Shown: positions 50,405 through 59,540 of the stretch, one piece after another
Position numbering within the stretch: the first letter of the stretch is position 1
Layout of the letters: each line of letters begins with the position of its first letter
Assembly (NCBI RefSeq): GCF_050948175.1
Contig: NC_135195.1
Span: 9,638,001-9,702,000 of the forward strand
Direction of reading: 5' to 3'
Source of the DNA: Xylocopa sonorina
Lineage: Eukaryota > Arthropoda > Insecta > Hymenoptera > Apidae
DNA length: 64,000 bases
Translations under genes and position numbers: made by a program
The notes under the pieces: model-generated
What the model saw: only the letters and a program-made list of their open reading frames with translations
The model's database searches: none
Told to the model about the DNA's origin: nothing

Positions 50405-53400
50405 GTTGCTATTGTGTATGACTTATTTTTATTAGCTTTAGACAACACCTGCCTCGCTCCCATTCTTTAATCTCTTCTAAAATTTACGTTTTTTTCCCTT
50501 TTTAAGTTAATATTGCTCTATAACACGACCCGATTACGCGAGTAATTAGAGGTGAACTCGATTGGGACTCGTACCGGAAGTCCTCCGCGAGACGCTACCC
50601 ACCGACCGGGTTCTCCTTCCTTTCGACGCGGTTGCGATCGCGATTTCGGCCGAGGGGCCGGCGAAATGTGTCAGACAGCTCGCGTTTTATCGATCCGATA
50701 AAGTCCCCTTCTACGTAGAGGGTGGGGCGGTTCCGGGACAGTCCTAAAATATCGGCCGCGAACACTCGAATATTACGAGACCGCGACGTTGAACGCGTGT
50801 CGGGAAACCGGCACACGTCGTTCGAGACGTCGTCGGATTGGCGCGCGGCAATTTTTTTTTTTCCAACGCCCGCAGCTCATGGACGCGGTGGTGAAAAAAG
50901 AAACAGAGCCGAAAGAAATCGTGTCAAATATGTGGGCTTCGTTGCGAGAAACGATTAATAAAAACAATAATCAATTTTCCAATACGATTTTAATACACTT
51001 CACCAGTTTCTTTTTTTTTTGTCTTTTTGTTTGTTTGCTCGATAAAAAAATAAGACTTCGGAACGTCCATATAAAATAACGAAAAATAGATTAAATAACA
51101 ATACAATAATACGCTACTTGGCGATATTTATAAAAATATATATATGTTTAAATGTATATATATATATATGCATCTATATATCTGTATATCATTCACATAA
51201 TTTACTTATAATAATTCTTTCGAAAGCGCAATAAACAACTTAAAAATGGAAAAAAAAACAGAACATACTCGATTGGAAAGACGAATAGGGGAGGGGAAAG
51301 ATCACGCTGTAAGCGTTCAGTACTACGTCTGACACATCGTTGACTACTTCCACTGAGAGCGGTCCGACGTTAAGTGAAAAAGGAACTTGCGAGTCAGACA
51401 GTGTCGGTGATTCGCGTCTCGCGGAAAAAGGAACATTTCCGGAAGACGACACGCGGCCATTTCTCCGGTTTCTGTTTTCCTTTCGAATGTAACTGCACCC
51501 TCTCGCTCTTTCTCTCTCTCTCTCTTCCTCTCTCGCAAATCGATACGGGAATCGAGCACCCCCCTGTTTGACCGTACCGTGGAATTAATTCGCGCGTGCG
51601 GTGGGTGAGTCGTACGAGTGAGAAAATGCCCGGATGAATAATGAACGACCCTGCTAAACTAACTTCTGCCGGTTGCAATTCGCAACGTAACAGCTAGTCG
51701 AAATCAAGAACAATAGCGAGCAACTTTTGATTCACGTATGGCACTGCAAGTCTCGCCTACTTTCCGTCAGTGATCGATGATGAGAATAATCGAGTTCTCG
51801 GGGAACAGCGACGACGATCGTCACCCTAGCACGCGGCTCGACGCAACGGAAGAGCGAACCAACGTCGTCGCAACCACTTCTTCCCCCAATCGAAGGGTGT
51901 TGTCAACGAGAAATGCGTTTCTGTGCGTGTTCGTCCGTTGATGCGATCGAAAGTCGCGGTGCAAGAGTGGTCGCGATTACGTTATCGGTGGGAACAAGTG
52001 GACATGAGAGATTCAAATGATCGCGAACGAATGGTACCGCGCGAAGATGACAATCGGCTAGTGCAGTATTCCTCTAATTTCGAACTATCGAGAACCAAAT
52101 TTCCAATGCATACGTATGCATGGATAAATTTCGTTCTCCAGCAACCGTTCGTAACAGTTTTCACTCTCACCCTGAATACGAATTCCCCTCACCAGCCAAC
52201 TTGCCATCTTCACACAGCGCATACACACGGGCATGTAAAGGATAGAAACGCGAACGAGCACGCGATGCACGATCGCGTGTTCCAAGGACCAAACGACGAA
52301 GATGACGATCGTGGGGAACAATGACACCGACTTTGCCGCGATATGTCGGAACCTCGGCCAAAGTGAAGGCTGCCTGGCGCTACGGTAAATCGATTAAGTG
52401 TTATCTAGCAGTAGTCGTCCCAAAGTCTAGCGGAGGTTCGCGACAAACTGTGCCGATCTGATCGCGTTGACAGCTTCGCCGCGAGACTCGCCACATCGGG
52501 GTCTTCCGGAACCACGCGTAATCAGAGGAGGAAGACTGCATCGCAGCGAACGCGAATGATCTGTGCGCGATTGTTTCTTTTTTTTTTTCATTTCCATCTC
52601 TATCGAGCCTCGATCTTTTTCAACGCGTGGATCGTCTCGGGTGTGTGTCGTCCGGAAGACGTCCCGGTGGTTCGAGTTTCGTCGCGGTTCGACGGTCGGG
52701 TCGTTCGAGCGTTGAATACGTCGCCAAAGGAGCCACGGCTACGGAAATGATCGTCGATGAATTCCTTCTAAATGCTTCGCGACTTCTTTCCCGCGGTTGT
52801 CTATTATACTTTTCCACAAGCACACGTTCAGGTCTGACGCGAAGATTCCCTCGCGCAACGCAACGCCATCCGAGTTTCGGCAACCACCACGTTTTCCGGT
52901 CCTTTTATCGGTTCCTGATTTCTCTCCTCCTGTCGCTCATCACTCGTCCCACGGGAAACTTTCAGTCTCCCCTTATTTTTTTTTCCTCCTTTTCTCTCTC
53001 TCTACGTTCGTGCAAAACGGTTCTCACGGCGCTTCAGCCCGTGCTTGATCGTCGAGTCCGTCTGTTCTATCGTCGCGAGCCTACAACCCCGTGGGTGTTC
53101 CACGTGTGGCGCGAACTACGGCGCCTCGTTTGAAAATCGCGTCGAACAAGGAAAAAGCAAGAAAATGAACGTAATAAGAGAGAAAACTCGCGCTAATCCT
53201 TGATCAGGTGATTACTGATTCTCTTCTCTCCTTTTTCTCTCGTTTTCTTTAGTATCCCCCCTTCCCTTCCACCCACACTGTGTACCCCTTTCTCTGATCT
53301 CGAGCTGCAAGAATCAGAGATCAGACTTTATGCCGCGACGTAAACACGACAGATTACCTGGCATGTTCTACGTTATATGCGTGTTACAAGCACGCCGATC

Positions 53401-53514
53401 ATTTCCTTCCTCTTTACTCTCTTTCATATTATACTCTGCGCGGCGGCGTCCCCGTATATCGGAACGTAGATGCTAAAGAGAATTCCTATAAATATAGTTT
53501 ATATGTATATATAT
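50405..53514. other. No gene recognised; mixed sequence
   Basis: CpG-rich at 50.55-50.85, 51.7-52.1 and 52.4-53.1 kb, TA-rich at 51.13-51.2 kb. Frames of up to 168 codons (52627-53133, plus strand) have no domains and start with alternative codons. Nothing resembles an exon with splice signals. Confidence 0.5.
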
Positions 53515-53800
53515 AGAATATAATATAATATAATAATATAATAATAATATATATAATGTAATATAATAATATATGTTTTTTGTCATCATCCTATCTTTTA
53601 CGCATCTCTCTTTCTCTCTCTCCCTCTCTCTCCCTCTCAATCTCTCTAATTTATACTTAACATAGAAAAAATATAGAATTTTACTTTGCCTCGAACTTAA
53701 ATATAATAAACCTCTCTCTCTCTTTCTCTCTCGAGCGTCGATTCGAGTATATCTGTATATATATATAATATATATATATATATATCTATACATATAATGG
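53515..53800. repeat. Simple-repeat block: AATAT, CT and TA repeats
   Basis: AATAT-type repeats at 53515-53575, CT-rich runs near 53.61-53.64 and 53.71-53.73 kb, and a TA repeat at about 53755-53800. Confidence 0.85.
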
Positions 53801-54249
53801 CGTTCATATATATGTATATATATAAATAAACGACTTTTTTTTTTCATTTTTCGTGTACGTGTCTGTCCGTGCGTGCGCGCGCGTGTGGTACATGCCGTGT
53901 GGGTGCACTTGTCTCCCTTGGATCGTGTATGTACATGTACGTGAATACGAGGTGTGTGTCCTGTGCACGTTTATGAAGAATTTCCCTGTGTCTTTACGCG
54001 TGAATTTGCGATCGATGTGTGACGGTGGATGAGTGATGTCCGGTATAGCAACAATTAATAATATTATACACATATATTAATATACACTGGCGCTAGATTA
54101 TGGCGCATTCTGTACGACAGCTGGATGTGAATGTATACGTGAAAATAGACTGTACGAACATGCATTCGCGTGTATATGTCTGTGTATGTGTCTTTATTTG
54201 TACGTGTACGTCTGCATGTGTCTATTGTTCCTATCAACCGGTAGCTCAG

Positions 54250-54340
54250 CGAAGAGAACGTATTTCGACAAAAAGGAAGGGTTTCTCTTGTTTGCCATTT
54301 TCTCCAACGAAGAGAACGACACGAGAAAAGGGGTTCTCTA
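54250..54340 (+). repeat. Short direct repeat with inverted ends
   Basis: Copies at 54250-54290 and 54308-54340 share CGAAGAGAACG and GGGTTTCTCT/GGGGTTCTCT. In copy 2, AGAGAAC and GTTCTCT are exact inverted arms; in copy 1 they are nearly so. Confidence 0.5.
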
Positions 54341-56007
54341 GTGGGGCTGGGGGTGGCGGAGTATTTTGAAATGAAACACACGGCGAACAAAGACACCTGC
54401 TGAACGATCTAGCAAAAAACAAAATACAAAATAAAAAATAATAATAATATTAAAAAATAAAGAACGAAGGGGGTGAGTTTGTCTTGACAAAACTACCGAG
54501 ATACCCGCTATACAGAGCTGCGGCTCGAACGATCGAAAAAATATCCTCTTTCTATCCGATCATCCGTCAACACTGGATGTGAACGCGTATTATAATATAA
54601 TATATATATTTTATATGTAATATGTATTAATAATATACCTCGACTTGTTCGGAGCTGCGACTTGAGCATATCTTCGTTTAAAAATGGCAACGATTGACAA
54701 GAAGTTTTCGACGATTTCTAACGGAACGAAAACAAAGTAGAGACGTTTAGGAAAATGGCGCGCGTACGCGCTAGAAGTAAGTAGTAGAAGAAGAGGAATC
54801 ACACGGCAAGTGAGAAAACCAGAGGAAAGAAGAAGGTAAATCGAACTCGTGAATCGAAGTCAGCATAAATACAGAAAACAGAGGGGGGTGGTAAACGAAA
54901 AAAAAGAAATTGTTCAACGGCTACAACTAGTAGTTTCGTTCCTCGGTTACTTCCTCTACTTAACGCCGAAAAGAAAAGAAGCGAAACAGTCCGTTCCATG
55001 GCATACGAAATGCGATGAAGAGTTCGCGTTGAAAGAAGGAAAAAAAGAAATCGGAACACAGAAGAACACGGAGCACGCGTAACCGTAACCACCCTCTCGT
55101 TCCGTGCTGATCGACGAATATCGCGGTTTCTCGTCAACTGCGCGATCATCGTTGCCGATGGCGCGAAAAATGACAATCTCGGCCGTTAATCGAAACTCAC
55201 GAGGCCGCTCGTCCACGAGGATGTCCGCGAGGAAGGACGAGGAAAGTAGACGAACAGACGAAGCGAAGTGGAGAACGAAATGAAGCGGCGGTCGTCCTTC
55301 CTCCACCGACGGACGAGTCACCCCTTAGCGAGAGGGGACGGTACAGCGACGCGTATCGATTTAGCGTTCGACGTATACACCTATGCGATATACCATAATA
55401 ATGCAATATAATATAATGTAATTACGAGTGTTGAAAAGAAAAAGCTAAGCATACACGGGTCGTCGATCCCTACAGTGAAAGATACATCGGTTTAGTTCCT
55501 ACCCTTTGAAAAGAGCGAGTTATTACTTAGAGCTCGAAGAATACACTTACGGGGTGTGTAAAGTCGGCCGCGCCCCGCGGGGATTAACCAACGGCGACCA
55601 TTTTCTTTTCCTCCTTTTTAGCTCTCCTTTCTTTCCCTTGTTCTCGTTCTTTCAGCGATCAGGGGAGAAGCCGGTTCACGCGATCCCGCGATGCGCCGTA
55701 ACCTTAAAACATTTTGTTTCCCTTAAGCGCCGTTTTTTCCATTTTTTTTCCTCTTTCCCTCCCTTCTTCCCTCCGCTCCTTCGCCTCTTCTCTCCCCCTC
55801 TCTTTCCCTTTTTTTTTTCGTTTTCGTCGTTTTTCCTTTTCTTATAGAACTCTTAATAGTAATTAATTTCCTTTGTTGCCGGCGTACGCGCAGCTGTCCC
55901 CGACCACCCGTCGTCCCGTCGACGAAACGCGCGAAAAATACAAAATCTAAATCTCCTCGATAAAATATCATCCCTCTTACTGTCGTCAGACTTTTTCTTC
56001 CTGACAT

Positions 56008-56097
56008 CATATATATATATAATATATTTATTTATGTTTATATTTATATATATAATATATATATATATTATTATTAATATTATATATATTATTATTT
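56008..56097. repeat. TA/ATT-rich simple-repeat block
   Basis: A TA run passes into TTTA, TA and ATT units. Confidence 0.9.
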
Positions 56098-57201
56098 CAA
56101 TTGCTATGTCGCTTATATAAAGGTAAGATAATACTCTAGTAGAGCGAGGGAGGCTGGGTGGAACGGGCACGCCGTTTTTTTATAATACTATCATCTAAGT
56201 AGTTTCGCGGCATATCGAGGGACACGTGACCACTCGCCCTGTTTCATCTCTCTCGTTTTTTTTTCTTTTTTGTTTTTTCTTGTTTTCTCCATTAATCACT
56301 CTTCTTTCGTGCGACGTGTGCCTGTATATATAATGAGATCGGCTGTCTTGCCTGTAGTGTATGCACGTGTAGGTGTGAAAGTGAGCGTGTGTTCGGTGTG
56401 TGTGAGTTACGTCAAGTGTGGGCAATATCTTCAGTAATCGTCCGACGCGATTATGCGCGACGAGCTCGCAGGTATCGGAAGTCCGTTGCGTCGATACATC
56501 CGCCGATTAATGTCGCTTCCGTGGCAATTGTTCGCTGACGATGAGATGAACAGAGTGACCAGAGAATAATAGATGTTCCAAGAATATTGCGTTTGTTATG
56601 CTCGTTGGTGCAAGAAGATCGTACGCTGGACTTTAAAAATGGTCGATCGACGGATACTCGGGAAGCTCGACCATCGGAGAATGCACGATCTTCCCTCGTC
56701 GCAGTTCTATCCTCTACCTTTTTGCTTCGTCGAATCGTTTCATTGATTACCACCAAATGTAACCAGCGATCACGTGACCCAGCTCCAACGGGATTTGTCG
56801 TCGAGACTTTTACAAAAGGTACGAAAACATCCAGAGTACTCTCTCGTCGAGATTCACACTTTGCTCACTTAAGTAGGTGTCTGAATAATGTAGCAGTGCT
56901 TCATTTGCTACGTGGCGTTTTTATCAAGTCTTCACGGTGTGATACGGCACGCGATCAGCTGTTCGATCGGTTGCCACCATCTTCAAGCTGTTGGTCACGT
57001 GGTCGTGATAGAAACAGGAAAGAGCGTAACGATCGAGAGAGCGAATGAACTCTACCGCGACTGCGCTTCGTGGCCATCGAGAAGCGACTCTTTATCGTAG
57101 AAATCGAAGCAAATAATTTCCATTGAACGCTCGCAACGATAAGTGGGACGTTTACGATGATTGGTACGCTTTCTAAATAAAAATATAGAGCTCGTAAAAA
57201 T

Positions 57202-57207
57202 TTTATT
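57202..57207 (-). terminator. Candidate poly(A) signal AATAAA for MEX3
   Basis: TTTATT on the plus strand gives AATAAA on the minus strand, followed by a U-rich stretch. It is the first canonical hexamer noticed after the MEX3 stop; an ATTAAA variant occurs earlier at 58088-58093. Which is used cannot be decided from sequence. Confidence 0.4.
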
Positions 57208-57941
57208 CACCAGTGTTTCGCAAGCACCTTCGATATATAGTGTTTCGTAATATTTTCGCGGGGGGATCGCGTAATAAAAATTACAGCTTCGATTTGCCAC
57301 GCGTGATGCGTGCAGTGAAAGAAGGATAAAATCTATGAACATTTAAAGAAAACAACTGCATCATCCTCGCAGGTGGATTGTCAATTACATTAAAAAGATA
57401 ACCGTTACGCTAATCAAAATCTGATCGATTAAAATTTGACAATTATCAAATCGTCCATTCCATTATCTAGACTGCCTTCGATCCAAACGAATTTGTAGAA
57501 AAATACGAAAATACCGTGATGAATACAATCAGCGAATGGAATGTTATTGCAATCGATACGAAACACACATCGTGTATGTATATGTATATCAGCCTAATTC
57601 GTTTTCATCCGAGGAAAGTAGCGTCTCGGTGGTCAACAGTCTCGCTACTACGAAGCTCTCGATCCGTACGCGTCAAACTTTTTCCGATAGTTCGAAGGCA
57701 ACCCTATAAACGGCAAAGCCAAACGAATCCTTCTCCCACATTACACAAGCCGTGCGTTCACACCAACGTGAACAGGGTGTATCCTCTCATCGCTCTCCGT
57801 CACGCCGTCAGCTCTGCGATCGTACTTTGTGGGTGCGTGATTACGCGTAAACCTGCGAGCCCGTGCCATCAACTACGTACGCATATATCCAGGGGTAAAA
57901 GTATGAAAAAACGATGACAATGAATGAGCGAGTTATGTTAA

Positions 57942-57968
57942 TCTCTCTCTCTCTCTCTCTCTCTCTTT
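57942..57968. repeat. (CT)n / (GA)n microsatellite
   Basis: About thirteen CT units with one interruption near the end; it lies in the inferred distal MEX3 3'UTR, where the transcript strand reads GA. Confidence 0.9.
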
Positions 57969-58087
57969 CTTGCACTCTCTCGTACTCTCTGCCTCTCTCT
58001 CCCACTCTCGCGTTCTGATATACTCTCGTAGAACTTAAAAGCTGACTTCGTTGTATCCGATCGGCGGGAACGACGCGACAAATAGCA

Positions 58088-58093
58088 TTTAAT
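58088..58093 (-). terminator. Candidate variant poly(A) signal ATTAAA for MEX3
   Basis: TTTAAT on the plus strand gives the common variant hexamer ATTAAA on the minus strand, about 440 bases after the MEX3 stop codon. It would give a short 3'UTR keeping the GAC-rich tract but losing the distal GA repeat. Confidence 0.3.
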
Positions 58094-58195
58094 ATATCGG
58101 GGCATTCCCGGCGCGTAGAAGAGGTTATTGGCAGCAGTGGAATTGAGACATTGTGCGCGCGCGTCCGCTCCCCCGAGCGCCGGCCGCGGGATCCT

Positions 58196-58301
58196 CGTCC
58201 TCGTCTTCGTCCTCGTCGTCATCCTCGTCTGTGTCTTTGTCCACGTGTTGTTTATCGTAGTCGTCGTCTTCGTCGCCGTCGTCGTCGTCGTCGTCGTCGT
58301 C
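58196..58301 (-). repeat. GAC/GAG-rich trinucleotide tract in the MEX3 3'UTR
   Basis: On the minus strand this is an almost continuous run of GAC, GAG and GAA triplets, with eight uninterrupted GAC copies at 58278-58301. It begins about 230 bases after the stop, so it is transcribed but not translated in the MEX3 frame. It would be a very purine-rich RNA segment and a likely length-variable site. Confidence 0.85.
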
Positions 58302-58532
58302 AGAACCGCGGCTAAAGAACCGAACACGGGGGACACGAGCTTATATACGGAAAATTCGGGGTCGAGCCGTTCTCCGGCGCCGTCGTTCCTGGATGAGTCG
58401 GCAAAAAGGTCGAAGAGCAGACGTATCATCTGGTCGATGGTGTCGAGTCGATGGTGTACAGCCGCTGTACCAGGTGCCGCGACGGATGCGGAGCCTGTCG
58501 GGTGGTCGTCTGGCTGGCTCCGGTGTCGGTGC

Positions 58533-59509
58533 TTAAGAGAAGATACGAAGCGCCTGCAATACAGGCCTGGAGCAAACGGGGCAGCTGGGATCGGAACTCT
58601 CGCAGACCCGATTGCCGCAGTCCAGGCAGAAGTGATTGTGTCCGCAGGGGACGAGGGCTGCGGTGACCTCCTTGTCGCCGCACACCAAGCACTCCCGTCG
58701 TCCACCGCCGAGGAGCGAGTCCGTCGGTGACGTGGGACTCGCCGAGGCGGGCGGCGACGGCCTCGAGGGTAGCGCGACGCCCGGGAACGACCAGATCGAG
58801 GAGGCGGACGCGGTCTGCGACTCGAACGAGGGCGACTCGCCGAGGCCCTCGTCTCTCTCCATGCCTGCGCCCCAGATCGCCACGAGATCGTTCAGTCCTG
58901 GTGCGCCGGAACTGCTGGACGAGCTGCTGCAACTGCCGCTGCTTGAGAACGCGCCGCTGGACCCGTTCGAGCCGTTCGAGCCCGGTGGATCGAGGCAACC
59001 GAGGATCGAGCCTAGGCCACCGCGACAGAGCACGCTCAGCAGTTCCGAATCGTCGAGGGTGGTTCCTGTGCCGGTACGTAGGGCTATGTGCGCCTCGATC
59101 TCGCGTCTCGCCGCCTCGACGCTCTCCGGTAGCCCTGTCACCTCGAACACAGGCTCCTTGTCCCGGCTAGGCGTCACTATGTAGGTGTGCGTCTGATGCT
59201 GGATTCTCTTGATGGTCGCCCCCTTCGGTCCAACCACCAGGCCCACTACTCTGTACGGGACTCGTACCTGAATCGTCACGTGGCCCGGAACCGACGCTGG
59301 CGGTCCAGGCGGCGCGCCCAACAACGCGCCCAACGAGCTCTTGCGCGACGCGCGGATCTGAGAGAAGTGCTCCGCCGCCGAGAGGATCTCGCGTTTCGCA
59401 CGGGCCACGTCCTCCTTGCGTCCGGTTACAACGAACACCGGCTCCTCGCCGCGGACCGGAGTCTTGATGTAAGTGTTGGTCTTCGCCCGGAGCGCTTTGA
59501 TTTTACAAC
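58533..59509 (-). CDS. mex3: MEX3-type RNA-binding KH/RING protein, terminal coding exon (5' part missing)
   Basis: This exon encodes the last 324 residues of a MEX-3 homologue; MEX3 proteins bind mRNA through two KH domains, repress translation or destabilise targets, and act as RING E3 ubiquitin ligases. Counting the Cys at 59507 as residue 1, residues 1-50 are the rest of KH1 (TNTYIKTP, EEPVFVVTGR, AKREILSAAEHFSQIRAS). Residues 76-146 are KH2, with its GPKG loop at 93-96. A Ser-rich stretch lies near 187-200. A C3HC4 RING uses Cys273, Cys276, Cys288, His290, Cys294, Cys297, Cys309 and Cys312, and the protein ends ALRIFS then TAA. The frame opens upstream of the GTG at 59438 and reaches a splice acceptor, so GTG is not a start. 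The exon begins with the last two bases of a Gly codon (phase 1), placing the intron inside the KH1 GXXG loop. Family members are usually about 400-650 residues, so perhaps a quarter or more is missing. Codon use is strongly GC-ending, unlike the flanks. In Tribolium, mex-3 helps repress caudal translation in the anterior. Confidence 0.96.
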
Positions 59510-59540
59510 CTGCAATCAGAACGGTGGAACGAACGTTTAG
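59510..59540 (-). other. Splice acceptor of the MEX3 terminal exon
   Basis: Read on the minus strand, the sequence before the exon is a pyrimidine-leaning run ending in GATTGCAG, with AG at 59511-59510 and the exon starting at 59509. A branch-point-like TCTAAAC lies about 20-30 bases upstream. Joining here gives a phase-1 junction that restores the KH1 Gly-Cys-Lys-Ile-Lys sequence conserved in MEX3 proteins, which is the main reason for choosing this boundary. Confidence 0.88.

Larger units (their letters stand above)
53801..57184. other. No gene recognised; AT-rich, T-rich and mixed sequence left of MEX3
   Basis: TA/AAT-rich at 54.4-54.46, 54.59-54.64 and 56.01-56.1 kb; plus strand C/T-rich at 55.6-55.85 and 56.24-56.3 kb. 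Minus-strand donor-like CTC|GTGAGT at about 55.19-55.2 kb and CCC|GTAAGTG at about 55.55 kb have no credible exon upstream. A 153-codon plus-strand frame (56587-57048) lacks an ATG start. It could belong to a long MEX3 3'UTR. Confidence 0.45.
57185..58532 (-). other. Probable MEX3 3' untranslated region
   Basis: The sequence after the TAA is inferred to be 3'UTR. A variant signal ATTAAA (minus strand) lies at 58088-58093, about 440 bases after the stop, and a canonical AATAAA lies at 57202-57207, about 1.3 kb after it. The proximal half contains a GAC-rich tract and the distal half a GA dinucleotide repeat (minus strand). A 255-codon minus-strand frame crosses the RING region and 3'UTR in another frame, and a 132-codon plus-strand frame (57519-57917) lies antisense; neither has recognisable domains. 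The true cleavage site is unknown, and the UTR could be much longer. Confidence 0.55.

Noticed and set aside
52627..53133. 168-codon plus-strand frame
   Set aside because: Arg/Ser/Phe-rich translation of CpG- and CT-rich DNA, no domain, and an overlapping antisense frame.
55190..55330. Minus-strand donor-like CTC|GTGAGT preceded by an open frame
   Set aside because: Two frames are open upstream and neither resembles a known protein; no acceptor was identified.
57938..58705. 255-codon minus-strand open frame overlapping the MEX3 RING exon
   Set aside because: It lies in a different frame over the conserved RING sequence, and its tail is translated GAC and GA repeats. The MEX3 frame explains the sequence.
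58128..59184. Plus-strand open frames of 182 and 200 codons antisense to MEX3
   Set aside because: They are shadows of the GC-ending codons of the MEX3 exon and of the GAC tract; low-complexity Val/Arg-rich translations.
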